A stretch of DNA of 64,000 bases from Pseudocercospora fijiensis CIRAD86 (Eukaryota; Ascomycota; Dothideomycetes; Mycosphaerellales; Mycosphaerellaceae): positions 3,019,869-3,083,868 of the forward strand of contig NW_006921538.1 in assembly GCF_000340215.1 (NCBI RefSeq), in the 5' to 3' direction. Below are positions 34,786-48,203 of the stretch, piece by piece; position 1 is the first letter of the stretch, and each line of letters starts with the position of its first letter. Both the position numbers and the translations under genes were made by a program. A model generated the notes under the pieces. It searched no databases. It was given only the letters and a program-made list of their open reading frames with translations, and was not told the DNA's origin.

Positions 34786-35090
34786 TTAGTTTTACTATAA
34801 GGATACTCTTATTCGACTGCCGGCTACGATTGCCGGCTATAATAGTAACTCTATTACATTTACTACGCTCTTTTGCCGTTACTAGGGCGTAGTTACCGTT
34901 ACTAGGGCGTAGTTTTACTATAAGGACACTCTTATTCGACTACCGGCTACGATTGCCGGCTATAATAGTTACTAGGTTATATTTGCTACACTCTATTGCT
35001 ATTACTAGGGCGTAGTTACCGTTGCTAGGGCGTAGTTACCGTTACTAGGGCGTACTTGCTATTACTAGGGCGTAGTTACTATAGTTGCGA
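34786..35090. repeat. Direct repeats in the left subterminal part of the hAT element
   Basis: A unit of roughly 120 bp starting GTTTTACTATAAGGA is present twice (about 34,793 and 34,911) and includes GCCGGCTACGATTGCCGGC-like sequence. Around it GTTACTAGGGCGTA recurs about eight times between 34,880 and 35,080. Subterminal repeats of this kind are often transposase-binding sites in hAT elements. Confidence 0.6.
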
Positions 35091-35219
35091 AAGCTTACCT
35101 ATATAACGTTACGTAGGCGGCAACAATTAGGGCTTCGCAATATTCTTATACCTTTTAACTTCTTCCTCTATATCTATACCGATAATAACTGCTATACGCT
35201 ACGCCCCCGCCCCTTTTCC

Positions 35220-36610
35220 TTATAATAGTAAAAGAGAAGCGCGCCGCGCGCTAAATAGAAGATAGAACTAAAGACCGCGAGTTTGTTTTGCCTAAGTATC
35301 TAACTAAAAGGCGTAAGACTAAAGAGGAGTACTCTACGAAGAAGAATTCCGTACGAGACCGCGAGAGAAAGGAGAAGATAGATAAGGATAAAAGAGCTAA
35401 GGATAAGAGAAGAAAGGCGCGGAATAAGGTATTCTATCGATAGCTAGCGCCTATAGAAAAAAGTAAAGGTTAGAATAAGAAGATAACCTAAGAGAAGGCT
35501 AAGAGAAGGAAAGAATTGCGGCTAGTTTTCGAGCGTAAAGTTCTAGTAGCGTAAGTTAATCTAGCTAGCGGCCGTAGCTAGTAGCTACAGCCGGTAGCTA
35601 TAGCCGGCATATTTTTCTTTAAGACGTTAACTAATAGTATTTAGACCTATAGCCGCTACCTCTATCGATACGACCGATAGTAACGGAGATGTTTAGATAG
35701 CCGAGAATAATAATACTAGAGTTTAGGATACCGCAACAGAGCTTAATACTACGAATAAAGGAACTGAAAAAACTAAGAGATACTCTACGTCGATCTAGTA
35801 ATAGATATAGTCTTAGGGCCTAACGCTATAGACGATAAGCGCTAGGAGTAGATCGAGTATAGTTAAAGAGACGAGATACTAGTAAAGGGCTAAGGTATAA
35901 GTCCTATTAATCTAGAAAATTATAGTTAAAGCTACTACGAAAAGCTAGTAAGGATTACAATCGAGACTAGTCGTCTTTATATCCTCGATATAGAGTAGAA
36001 GTTTCTTTATTAGTATTAGAGCGAAGCCTTTACGTCTATAAAGGCAAAGTAGCTTACGATTAATGCGATCGGGGCTAGGTATCTAAGGACGGCAGAAGTG
36101 TTACTAAGGGAGGAAGGGGCACAGGTAATTATTCTATACTCGGCACATATAGCTAGCGTTCGTAGCCGGCAGATACTAATAGTTAAATAGAAAGCGTTTC
36201 TCGAGGGCAGAGTAGTACTACTATATAAAATCTTTACTAAGGTAGAGAGGGCTTATATCCGGAATCTAAGCTACTAGTAGGATAGGTTAGCGTTAGAATT
36301 CTCTAAATCTCTATACAAGCCTCCGAAGAATTACCTATTTTAGCGATACGGCTTTATCTCGACTACTCCGTAGGCATCCGACGAAGGTCGAGCGCTCTTT
36401 AAGGTCTTTACTAAGAAGCGGAAGGAGTTCGAGGATTAGGATTAGTTAATAGAGCTATTAGTTAGTCTTAGGTTTCGTAGTTAGACTCGGCCTAAGCATT
36501 TGCTTATCGAGTATCTTATACCGAAAGAGGATAGATTAAGACTAAAAACGAGCTTAGATTCGTTAGGTATAGTAGCTCGGTTCCGTTAGTAGGAGAGAGC
36601 CGCCGTATAG
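35220..36610 (+). pseudogene. Coding-like stretch upstream of the hAT transposase, function unknown
   Basis: One frame reads as coherent protein with only TAG/TAA interruptions: AKQLTINAIGARYLRTAEVL, then KVERAYIRNLSY, and SKSLYKPPKNYLFQRYGFIS. I recognise no family. It may be a separate accessory protein or an N-terminal part of the transposase. Just after it, an approximately 46-bp unit rich in AGGGTAGCTAGGAAA repeats (36,605-36,735). Confidence 0.4.
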
Positions 36611-38476
36611 AAGGCAAAATTTAGGTAGTTAGGGTAGCTAGGAAAGAAATTCTAGTAGTTAGGCTAGCTAGGGTAGCTAGGAAAAAAAATCTAGTAGTTA
36701 GGTAGCTAGGAAACAAAAAAAAGGGTAGCTAGCTATTTACTACCTAGCTATTCCTAACGATACGATACTATAAAAGAAAGGGTGTTTCCCTATAGCTACT
36801 AGTATATATCTACTACTCCTAAGTCCTTACCTTACTATACGAAGCTTTAAAACATACTAACCGATATTGTATATCTACTAGGCGCTATACTAGGAAGGGT
36901 AATAACGAGACGATAGTCGAAATAGTCTAGTATACGAGCGAGATTGCGACAACGTCGAGAAGAGGTCGTATACTTACCTTCGAGCCTATCGAGTCCTAGA
37001 CGACGATTAGGGCTAGATTTATCCTCTCCGAATCCTAGTAGTAGGAATTTATTATAGGGTACTACTACCTAGTCCTTACCTTTATAGAGTCTAAGTAGAA
37101 GGTTGTTCGGAGATATAAGAATATCGAGTATTAACCTAGAAATCTTCGAAAAGGCTAGCTAGGCGTATCTTTAGAAACCCGAGTATATAGAGCAGTTTAA
37201 TTAATAGGTCTATAAGATATAGTTCCTTTTATACTTACGTTCGAAGGAGTATACACTCCGGAAGTACTTAATACGATAGGATAGTAAGGAGCGAATAGAT
37301 ACATTCTAGAAGTTCTTTATAGAGGGGGTATTATACCGTTATACGACTTCTCGACTTAAAGGTTAACTAGTAATTGTCTACAACTTCTACGGTTTAATCT
37401 TAAAATACCTAAAACTAGGGGATAGGAACTTATCGCCTACGAAGTATCTCTATTCTAAACGGTATCGGGAATCTTAAGGAGAGAGGAGGGTTAGTATAGA
37501 TATAGCGTTCTAGAAAGAGGTACGTCTTCTAAAATACTAGCTATAGCTGCCGGCTATAGCTACCGGCTACTTTAATTAACCGTAGAGATCTAGCTAATTA
37601 TTATAGGCTACGCTTAAGGAAGCTCTAGGATTAAAGGCTACCGATTTCTCCTCTAAAGACTTTAAGCAACTAGTAAACGAAATACTAGCTATAAACGGTC
37701 TTCCGGAAGACTTCTACGAAAGGGAGTCTATATAGAAGATATACCTATATCTTATAAACTACCCTCCCCTACTTCTCGGCGTAATAACCTAGCGTATTAT
37801 ATTCGAAAAGAACAAAGAGGCTACGTTAGACGATATTCGGGAGATCCTCCGTAATACTCGCCGAGTAGCTATTACTATCGATAGCTAGTTAAGCCGGACT
37901 ATAAGAGCCTCCTTTCTCTTAATTATACTATACTTTATTAATTCGGATTAGAAACTCTAGGAACTTATAATCGGATTCCCTAAAATTCTAGGTTCCTATA
38001 TTAGTAAGGATATAGCGAAGCTTATCTATATAGTAATAGATAGGGTTAGCGTAATAACGAAACTAATCTCGATTACTACGGACAACGCTAGTAATAATTG
38101 AACATTATATAAAGCGTTATATATACAATTTACTCGTATATGTCTTTAAAATTACTAATCGTATTAATAGGGTCGAGTACGTAGAGGAGATTACAAGGTC
38201 TATAATCTAGCTTAATCTTCCGAATATTAAGCTCGCTACGATTTCGGATACGTACGATAATACGTACGATAATAACGATAAAGAGGAGCCTAGTAATAGC
38301 CCTAGCCTTATTAAATCGGAGCCGACGTCGTTGCTAGTCATATCTCTATAGAAGTTTCTCTACCTCGCTTATACAGTTTAAATCGCGATCCGAGCCCTCT
38401 TTAAGACGCTTAAAATTGCACTATTAAACGACGACTAATAGAAGATCCTAGATAAGGATAAAGCAAAGTCGAAAGT

Positions 38477-38665
38477 TGTAAGAAGGGTTATATTAGCAGG
38501 TAGATAGGGTAGTAGTAGGTATAGGTAGTATTCGATAGAGATCTAAGAGGAGAGGGAGGAAGGCAGGCTAGTTAGCCTAACGCTAAGTGCCAAGCCCTAC
38601 CTAAGGCATTAGGACCCTAGCTTTACTCGGTCTAGTTACATACTAATTACGTATAACCTCTAATA
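38477..38665 (-). repeat. Gypsy-2 LTR, left copy (3' LTR)
   Basis: 189 bp, starting TGTAAGAAGGG and ending CCTCTAATA. Confidence 0.9.
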
Positions 38666-39879
38666 TACGCTTCCCTTCTAAAGGCCGCGCCCTCGTAGCC
38701 TGTCTATATTCTAATCTAATCTCCGTTACCGCTAACTTAGTAGATTAACTAAGCTATTTAGCCGCGCTAAATTGAACGCTTAACTACCTAATTATATAAC
38801 TATATCAAACCTTACCTTCTAATACAATATCTAACTCTAACTACGCTATTCTTATATATAATAAAGTAATGCGATATATATCTATAAGAATTAAGGGCCT
38901 TCGACTAATTATAATACGAGCGCGTCTTCCCTGCTATAATAGGTAGGCGTACGAGGTATTATAGCACTGCCTCCGTTCTAAGTAATATCGTACCGAGTTC
39001 TTTGCGTCTACTCTTAAAAGACCTAGCAATATCCGCTTCCGAGGGTTGTCCGCTTCCGAGGGTTTGTTCTTATTATTACGAGGACTATTATTTACTATCG
39101 TAGTTTTACTAGCCCTAATTAGTTAGGTTTAGTAGCCTTTAATTATTAATTAATCTTATCTTTTTAAAAACGCAGTTCGTCTAGTTTCTATAGATAAAGG
39201 CTATTATAAGTGCAATAGTTAAGGTTCGCCTCGCTTAAAGGGTCGGAAAGATTAAGGAGTAACCTATTATCCGTAAGATCGACCCTAGCTAGCTTAGCTC
39301 TATATTTTTGCCCTTAGTTAGTCTATTAGTCGCTTAACCTTTTTAGTCTCTAAGTCCTTCGAACAGCTCAACCCTTTTAACCTAGTCGGTATAGTGCGTT
39401 TTAGCCTTAGGCTATAGTATAGGTAAGGTTGCCCTCGTAGGTATAGCGATAATAGCGAGTAAGGTTAATAATAGCGGCGCTAGCCGTCTTAGCGCTAACT
39501 TTACCTTGCTTCCGATTTCCTTCTTCGACTAGCAATACTTTAACTAGCGACACACTCCGTAATACCGTTACTAATATAGCCGCGCCGGTCGCACTGCCCT
39601 TTAGTATAAGCGCGACGCTGTCCTCGCCGACTGCCTAGGCCTTAAGGCCTCGATTTAGGTATTAAGAGAAGGGCTTGTAGGGTACGCTAGTAAAGAGGTA
39701 GATTCTTTAAAAGAGTAGCGACTAATTAACGCGTCGTAGCGCGCTTAGTATAATCTTATTGTCCTAGTTTGCCGGCCTCTAATTAGTTAGCTAATAGCAC
39801 CCTAGGGGTAGCATTGCCCCTAGGCGACATTATAGGCCCTTAGCCTTCTTCTTGTTCTTTACACTAGTCTAATACTCGT

Positions 39880-42800
39880 CTAATAACTTAGTTATATCTT
39901 TAAAAGCGGCTTCGGCTTCCTACGAGTCCTATTTAGGTAAATAGCCTTGCTACCTTAATAGGTATTCCTTCTTGCCCTACCTAGTTCGGTGCTTTAGAAT
40001 ACGTTCTATAGACTATAGCTCTTTACTATTAGCTAAGACTTCTTCTAATTTAGTAGGCGCTTTATCGCCTTCGCGCTAGTAATATAGTTTAAGGAGGGAT
40101 ACGTAGAAGGTATTATAGATAGTGTAATAAGGAGGAAGCTATAACTAGTAGGCCTATATACCCTTAGCCTCTCGAATGCGGAATAGGCTAATGTATCTTA
40201 GTACGAGCTTAGGCCTTGTTTTGCTATTAGGTAATAGGTGTTTACGGATACGGAGGTTCTTAGTGCTTAGTATAACTATATCGCCTTACTTAAAGGTTAT
40301 TAGCGTATAGTGTTTGTTATAGTAGACCTTCTAATAGGCCTAGGCCTTTGCTAGTTTATTAGCTATCTTAGCGTGAATTTCTCGCATCTTTTAAACCCTC
40401 TTAATAGCTGCTAGTGTCTTAGGGGTTAGTACTTAATACGCTTCCCTTTCCTTACGCTCGGCCTCGAGCGGTAGTAGGTCTTATAGCATAGTAGCGTTCT
40501 GCCCTATTATAGCTATATATAGCGAAACCTTAGTCGATAAGTGTATACTGTTATTATATACGAATTCTGTAGGCTATAGAAGGTTAACCTAATCCTCGGG
40601 GTTCTCGTTAATATAACTGCGTAGGTACTGCTATAGGGTAGCATTCTGCCTCTCGGTCTAGCTATCTATTTGTAGATAGAATGCTATAGATAGGCGATGC
40701 TTAAGTCTTAGCTATAGGCATATCTTACTCTAATAATAGGATATAAATATCGAGCCTTAGTTAGAGACTATCCCTTTAGGGGTTCCCTAATAGCTATAGA
40801 AGATGTTGTTCTATAGGGCTTTAGCTATATTAATAGCGGTCTAGTCCTTCCGAGTAGGGATATAACGAGCCCCCTTAGTAAATCGATCTACTATAACAGG
40901 GATAGCATCGAAGATGTCCTTACTACCCCTACGTTTAGTAGGCGGAAGGCCTATAATAAAGTCTATTATAAGCTCTGCAAATAGTTTCTTTAGAACAGGA
41001 AGTAAAGACAACTCGCCGAATAGTAAGTGCTTTAGTACTTTAACTCGCTAGCAAACTGTATAGGTCTGTATATATTCCTTTATATACCGCTTACTATTTA
41101 GCTAGTAGTATATACGCGATAGGAGCTCGTACGACCTCTCTATACTATAGTAACTAGCAAGCTTACTATTATAGTATCGCTTTAAAAGCTCTTATCTAAT
41201 CGATTGTTTAGCGGGGATATAGTACCTGCCCTTAAACTTCAAGTAACCCTTATTATCGATCGACTGGTTACTCTTACTAGATCGAGTCGTTCGCCTACTT
41301 ACAAGCTTATCGATACGTTTAGTAGCAAAGGCGTCCCTCTACTAAGCCCGTAATAGCTTATCTATAAACGATTAACTATCCCTATTTGCAAGGTTATTTA
41401 ATAGTACCCTCGCTATTAAACGAGGTACGTATTGTATATATCTAATAGCACTAGTAGCCGGATTAACTATAGCAGTGCTATCGCTATTACTATATATAGC
41501 GATGTCGACTAGGGAGTTATTATAACTCTTCCTATCTATATTATTAGCCCTTGCCTTAATACGCACTATTAATATAGTAAGAGTATTAATATACTTCGAG
41601 CCGTCGCGGAGTCCGGTAAGCCGCTTATCCTACGCTTGCCTTACTACGAGGTCTATAGCTATCTTATACTATAGGGTTAGAAACAATAAATTAATAGATT
41701 GGGTTTCGCTATCGTAATTAGGTCGCCTCGATAGGCTATTAGTAGGGTTGCTTACGCCTAGCCGATATAATATATCAAAATCAAACCTAGCGAGGTAGAC
41801 GGCCTATCTAGCCTATCGACCTATAACCCTAGTAACCCTAGTAATGCTACGGAGGTTGTTATAGTCTATATAGACCTATATTGTATATTAAGCCCTATCG
41901 AGGTAGTGCCTCTAATGCTTAAAGGCTTTAACGATTGCTAAGAGCTCTTGCTCGTAGGTCTCGTAGTAACGCTCTATATCGATTATCTTTTGTAAAAAGA
42001 AGGCAATTAAGTGCTAGTAGTAGTCCCTATCTAACTGCTAAGATATTATAGCTAATATAGCGAACTGTAAAGCGTTAGTCTTAATACGGATTGGTTTGCT
42101 TAGTACGAAGTAGCATAATAAGGGGACTTCAGCAAATCGCTTCTTTAAACCGTTAAAAGCGGCTTGCGCTTTATTAGTCTAATTGAATTCTCTAGATAGG
42201 TTAGCCTTGGTTTTAGTAAGCTTAGTTAGGGGCATTACGTATCGTAAGTAACCCTCGATAAATTGATAGTAGAAGTTAGTAAAACCTAGGAATAATTGAA
42301 GCTCCTTAATACTAGTAGGCGTTAGCTACTTAGTAATAGTCTTAATCCGATTAGGATTAGCCTTAATACCCTTAGTTAACACGAGGAAGCTAAGGAAGGC
42401 TACCTCCTTAGTAGCGAAGGTATATTTAGAGGGCTTGTAATATAGTCTATAGGTCCGTAGGCGGTCGAGTACCTTGCGTACTATAGCCTAGTATTCCGTA
42501 ATATTAGGTAAGTGTATATAAACTAGGATGTTATCTAGGTAAACTATATAGAGGTAGTCTAATAGGCCTAATAGGGCCCGATTAATATAGGACTAGAATG
42601 TTGCAGGGGCGTTAGCTAGCCTAAATAGCATAACTAAATACTCGAAATAGCTATAACGGGTACGGAAGGCTGTTTTCTATTTATCGCCCTTACGGATATA
42701 GATGCGATAGTACGCATCCTTAATGTCTAACGTAGTATAAAAATAGGCGCTAGAAAGGCGATCGAGGGTCTTATTAATAAGTAGAAGTAGATAGCGGTCT

Positions 42801-45080
42801 TTAATAGCAATAGCGTTAAGTCTACGGTAATTAACGTATAAACGCAGGCTACTATCCTTCTTAGGGACAAACAGGATTAGTATACTAGTAGGGCTGTTGC
42901 TATACTAAATGCGACTATTAGCTAGGTTCTTATCTAGATATTTACGCAATATAGCAAGCTCTCTTTTACTAAGGTTGTAGAGTAGCCTAAAAGGAACCTC
43001 CTTGCCCTCTATAATATTAATCTTATAATCCGTCTCTTTAAATATAGGCAATGTCGATACTAGGTAGTATTTGAATATATTAATATAGGTCTCTCGAATA
43101 GGCTATAGTATACGAGTAAGCTAATTAGGGTCTATGCTATTAGGGGGCATAGGTTTATCGTTATTACTACCGAGCAGGTCGGTAGTCGGATTAGCTAAGG
43201 CGGAGGCTAGTATTAGGTTGCTAATAAACAGGACCCTAATATCGTTAGGGCACTCGCTAGTATTAATATATTTAATATCCTCTTTCCTAGCGATTCTAAA
43301 TCGCTACTATTAGCTGCCTAGGTCTATAGCTACGGCGTAGTGCTTAAGAATAGGGTTACTAATAATAATATCGGATAGAAGGTTGTCTATGTCTACTACG
43401 TAGGCGGTAAAATCTAGCAAGCGCTCGTTGCCGAGGTCGTCTCTTAGAACTATAGGAATATAGTAAGCCCTATAGGTTAAGTGCCGAGCGTTATTAAACT
43501 AAGCAAGGGTTAGTAGGTTAGCTCTGTTTAATTGTCGAAGGTCTAATTACTTAGCTAGGCGATAGCTAATAAGGGCGCTAACTAAATTGCCTAGGTCTAG
43601 TATAACCTTAGTCTTATAGTTAGTGCTATACGTATCCTGTGTGGGACAGGTACGTATAATAGCTAGTACAATATCGATAGTCTTACGCTGTACGAGGCTA
43701 ACAGTTAGTGCGGCGCTTATTCTTTTTTCGACTAATAGGAAGGACCGATAGGGGTAGTATTAGCGGCTAAAAGGTGCTTTCGGTGCTTAGCGGTAGTACG
43801 GTCGATTCGGGCCTAATCCTTAGGTTTGTCGTATTAGCCTAGTAGATAGCTAGTACTATTATAGTTAAAGCATTTCAATCCGGTTAGGGGATTGCTATAG
43901 CCGTTATTACTACTATTGTTAGTCGAGCGGTTAGTATTATAGGGATACGAGCCCCTTCTACGGCCCCTATTACGGCCTCCTCTATATAGTCGCCGGCTAC
44001 GGCCTCTTCTACGGTTATTATTACTGTTCCTATTGTTAGTACTATTGTTTTAGTAGGAACCTTAGTTTCCTCCGCGGCTACGGTTGCTACGGTTAGTACT
44101 AGCTAGTCGGATCCTCGATTCTAGTCGTTACTAGAGCTAAACAGCCCGTTTAGCTGTTTCTACTTCGACTATGAATTAAATGCGTATAAGATTAGCTTAT
44201 TCAAAAACACGGCGGCGGTCTAATTTAAGGACTAACTCCTATCTCAGTTTAGGTCGTATCTTAGATATCTAGATAGAGTCGGTCTTAGGTAGCAAATCGT
44301 CCTTAAGAGTCTTTAGATAGGCCTCGAAGGATCGAGAGGTTTAGTCGGCCTTTTGTTTAGTACGTAGGTATTAGTCTTAGGCGTGCTGCTAGCGCAATAT
44401 AAGGTTACTAAGGGTGTTTAGTATAATAGTCTTATAGTCTTGCTACTAAACAGCGGTCTAATTAGTAAGGGAGTTAAAATAGTTATCCTAGGTGCGCTTT
44501 AGGTCTCTATTAATGTATTATATAGTATAGACGACTAAGGAATAGTTATCCGGCAGCGCTCTCGGTGTATTGCGCTAGTTAAGCTTATAGTTACGAATAT
44601 AGTCGTTATATTGCTTTCGACTAGAGCTATTAAATACGGTGCAATCCTTGAGTTTAGTATCCTTCTTTTAGACTAAAATAGATAGTAAGGAAGGCCCTAC
44701 TATTAGCTTAGTATTAGTTGCTAGGGCCTCCTATAGGCGGTGAATTTCGAGGAGGTTATCCTTTAGCTATTGTTCTTAACGTAAGGCAGTAAGCCTATTC
44801 TGCGTAGCTTCTTAAAGTCTCGCTATTAGCTAGGGGCTAAAGGCTAGTTAGCTATATCGTCGATTGACAATATTATTAAGAATATCGTTAATAGGCAATT
44901 CTAGATTATTACCTAGAACTATAGGTTCTTTAGCAGGCCCTTTAGCAGGCTCTTTAGCAGGCGCTTTAGTAGGCACTGCGCTACTAGTATTGTTATTGCT
45001 AGCGCTGCTAGCGGCGCCGCGGTTGTTGTTATTACTTCGTAATAAGCCGGCTATTATAAGGGGTAATACTAATAATGTAT
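39880..45080 (-). pseudogene. Gypsy-2 gag-pol, decayed
   Basis: Counterpart of the Gypsy-1 gag-pol: Arg/Gly/Asn-rich gag tail and degraded knuckle (about 43,860-44,060), RT (about 42,100-43,000), integrase (about 40,500-41,000) and chromodomain-like C-terminus (about 39,900-40,010). The RT active site reads VYLDNILVY (42530-42541): the second Asp is now Asn, unlike the intact YLDD of Gypsy-1. Confidence 0.83.
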
Positions 45081-45326
45081 TATAGGCCCCTATAATACGG
45101 ATATAGCGGAATTAGTAGGTATCGGCCTAATATAATTAACTTAGTGTAATAGGCCGTATAGAAGGCCTTGCTTAATGATTAGTACGGTTGTTTTAGTAGA
45201 ATAGTACGTATAGGTCCCGTTCTTCGGGCGTAATATAGTTAAATCGATAGTTTTCGTAGCTATACCGCTAAAAGCTTGAAATAAGGACTATCTAGCTACT
45301 GCCCTTAAAGGGTAGATTGAATACTA

Positions 45327-45515
45327 TATAAGAAGGGTTATATTAGCAGGTAGATAGGGTAGTAGTAGGTATAGGTAGTATTCGATAGAGATCTAAAAGG
45401 AGAGGGAGGAAGGTAGGCTAGTTAGCCTAACGCTAAGTGCTAAGCCCTGCCTAAGGCATTAGGACCCTAGCTTTACTCGGTCTAGTTACATGCTAATTAC
45501 GTATAACCTCTAATA
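45327..45515 (-). repeat. Gypsy-2 LTR, right copy (5' LTR)
   Basis: 189 bp, starting TATAAGAAGGG (RIP-altered TG) and ending CCTCTAATA, followed by AAAGT. Confidence 0.9.
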
Positions 45516-46479
45516 AAAGTCGAGAAACTCGTTATAGTAATAAGACGGGATAAGGTAGAGAGCCTCGCTCTCGTTTTATATAAGGTATAACTTTTATCTA
45601 TAGCCGGCACCTATAGCCGGTAACCTAGTATAGTTCTAACTCTTTTTCTCTAGCTTCGTCGTCTAGTAATATATACGAACTCGAGCTTATAGAGATATAA
45701 CCGATTCGAGGCTATTTAAAAGAACCTAATCGAGCGCCCTAAAACCGATACCTAGAATATCGTATAGAATAAGCGATAGTAAAAGCGGCCTCCTTAGCGC
45801 CTACTCCGTTTTACCTAAGACGTTAAGACCTAGTTCGATTCGACTTTCTATATAGTTACGAAGGGATATACTTTACGTACCGCTCTCGAGATCTATTAGA
45901 GTTCCGAGGGTATTAAGTAGCTCGCGCTTACCGCCGCTAAATAGCGCTAAGTAGAGTATCTCGTCGATATTAGTAAGTATTACGCGAAGGTTACTACTAC
46001 GATTAGAAGAACCCGAGGACCGACGATCTATAGTTTGCCGACTCGACCCTAAATAGAGGCCTATCTACTAAAATAAGAAAGCTAGGGAAAATAGTAGCAT
46101 AAGGGATTATCGATACGATACTAGATAGACGGTTCGCGTATATACTAGTATATACTAATCTTCGCAAGTTCTACTACTACTTAGTAGTTACTTAGCAGAT
46201 AGGCTAAGAGCAGTAAAGCGTCCTACGAGTCTTATTAGTTATATTTGTACTACTACTCGAAGAGGTCCGTTAACTATAGGCGATAAGATTTCTACGTATA
46301 CTAGTAGACTTTACCGTTCTAGCGATATATAGATACTATAACGACGAAACAGTTAAGTATCTAAGGATAGCATTATACCGGATAAACTAATAGAAGAATA
46401 TATTTCGCCTATATAGGGTAATAAAGGTATAGAAGAGAGCCTAGCGGGAGGCGAAGGCTACTACGTAAAGAACGAACGA

Positions 46480-47850
46480 TTTAGATAACGACGATATAGT
46501 TATAATAAACGAGGACGACGAAGCTAACGAGCTAATAATAACACAAATAGAAGGGTACTTTAATATACCGGAATTCTACGCTATAACATATGCCCCGAGC
46601 TATATTAAGACGTTCGGCAATCTTCTAGACTTAAATACTAGCTATTTCGAGCACAAATACTATAAACTACTAAAGCTTGCATTTCGGCTAATAAATAAGA
46701 AGCCTAGCTAGGAAGAAAGTATACTAGATAGCGATACTAATAGATTAAATATATAGGCCGAAGACGATAAAGAATATATAGCAATCCCTATAAGTGCTCG
46801 TACCGTTAAGAAGTATATATAATAGCTAATAATGCTAACTATAGTACGGCTAGTAGAGAATATCCTAGGATACTAGCTCGAGAAACTAAGGAACGGAAAG
46901 AAATCGGTTAAGTAGATTACGATAAGGGAGGCTATAGCTATAATAGAAGAGAACCTAGATCGCGACTTCTAATAAGCGATTGCGGTATTCGTACGGCAAT
47001 AGGGTGCCTACGATAAGAATAGCGTATTAAGTACCGTAGCCGACTCTAACGATATCGTAACAGACTATATATACGTCCTAGATATAGAGATCTACTTCTA
47101 CGGTAGAATCTAATACTAGAAGCCTATAGGTAAGGATATAGAATATCCTAACGTAGTAGTAGCTAACTTCGCGAGATATATACTAAACTAGGAGAGGCTC
47201 TAAGGTAACAGACGTTATAATTTTATATAGGTATAGGAATATAACGTTAATTATATAGAAACACCTAATAAATTAGCGGTTCGATTCGGCGGTCGCCTAC
47301 TAGCGTAACTAAAGTACGTAATCTCGATTAATATAGAAATAGGAATTAAATATAGAAAGAGGCTTAGGACGAAACGGAGGCCCGTTATAGGCGTTTTTAT
47401 TAAGCTTTACGACTATATTAACGATAAGAGCGAGTATAAGGATGCGTATAGTCTAACGACAATCCGGCTATAGCGTCTTTTACTATACTATAGTAGACTT
47501 AAAGGGCAACGGGTATATAGCCTACTACTAGTCTATTATATATTATACGCTATACCTATAGACGAAGGCGCCCTATATAGGACTCGCTATATTAATAGTA
47601 TAGTTAATTTCGAGACATATAATACAATTTACGACGAGAAATAGGGGGATAAGGAAATACGAGCTATAAAGGCTTATAGGCGAGTAATAAAAAGGCAACG
47701 TACCGAGTAGAGTATATAGAAATCGTATCTCCGAAATATAGAGGATAATAATACTAAGGCGGCGAAGAATAATTTTATAGTTAATAGAGAACGTATAAGA
47801 CAGGATATAGCAATATATAGTAACGACGGTTAATAGTAATAGTAATATAC
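46480..47850 (+). pseudogene. Second coding-like stretch of the hAT element, function unknown
   Basis: One frame continues with coherent sequence interrupted only by TAG/TAA: DIVIINEDDEANELIITQIE, then RTVKKYI, VVVANFARYIL, NKLAVRFGGRLLA and RSRLKGQRVYSLLLVYYIL-like text. I recognise no family. It may be the C-terminal continuation of the transposase or a separate accessory gene. Confidence 0.4.
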
Positions 47851-48023
47851 TTAAACCTATAGTACTACTAGTATATTCTAGTTTAGACTAAGTCGACTAA
47901 TATAACTAAGTTAACGAGTCGATAAGTATTAATATAGCAATATACGAATAGTATAAACATTACTAACGACTACGACTACGAGCGACCTAGAGCGACTCTA
48001 TATATATAAAAATTTACCTAAAC

Positions 48024-48203
48024 GATCCTATCGATTACGTCGATTACGTCGATTCTATCGATTCTAAGCGATCTAGGCGCGAGTCGGGTCGCCGCGTCGC
48101 GACTTAGTCGCTTAGGATCGCTTAGGATCGCTTAGAATCGCTTAGGATCGCTTAGGATCGCTTAGGATCGCTTAGAATCGATAGAATCGATAGGATCGAC
48201 GCG
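48024..48203. repeat. Long hairpin with a 7-unit 10-bp tandem array
   Basis: The unit CTTAGGATCG or CTTAGAATCG is repeated seven times in perfect phase (48111-48180). The left arm CGATTCTATCGATTCTAAGC (about 48,049-48,069) is the reverse complement of GCTTAGAATCGATAGAATCG at the right (about 48,170-48,190). CGATCCTATCG also pairs with CGATAGGATCG. It sits at the right edge of the hAT element and is probably a subterminal structure. Confidence 0.75.

Larger units (their letters stand above)
38477..45515 (-). mobile_element. Gypsy-2: full-length chromovirus, same family as Gypsy-1, RIP-decayed
   Basis: 189-bp LTRs at 38477-38665 and 45327-45515 with perfect target duplications AAAGT (38472-38476, 45516-45520). 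The order and sequence follow Gypsy-1 throughout, so the two are members of one family and could have been RIP partners. It interrupts the hAT transposase. Length is 7,039 bp. Confidence 0.92.
36770..46460 (+). pseudogene. hAT transposase, decayed and split by Gypsy-2
   Basis: Diagnostic hAT motifs: VAITIDS*LSRTIRASFL, then FINSDQKLQELIIGFPKILG and LISITTDNASNN (about 37,870-38,095). These match the pattern DxWTS...FIDxxWxLxxxxLGF...TTDNASNN, as in Restless-like fungal elements. Next comes FLYLAYTV*IAIRALFKTLKI (about 38,345-38,410), equivalent to CLAHxxQLAxxALL. After Gypsy-2 it continues KAKSK/VEKLVIVIRRDKVESLAL (45,516 on). The interrupting Trp and Gln stops are RIP-like. Intact, it would be a cut-and-paste transposase acting as a dimer. 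Confidence 0.75.

Noticed and set aside
48111..48180. Seven 10-bp repeats as a CRISPR-like array
   Set aside because: There are no spacers, the unit is far too short, and the organism is a eukaryote. It is a tandem repeat within a hairpin.
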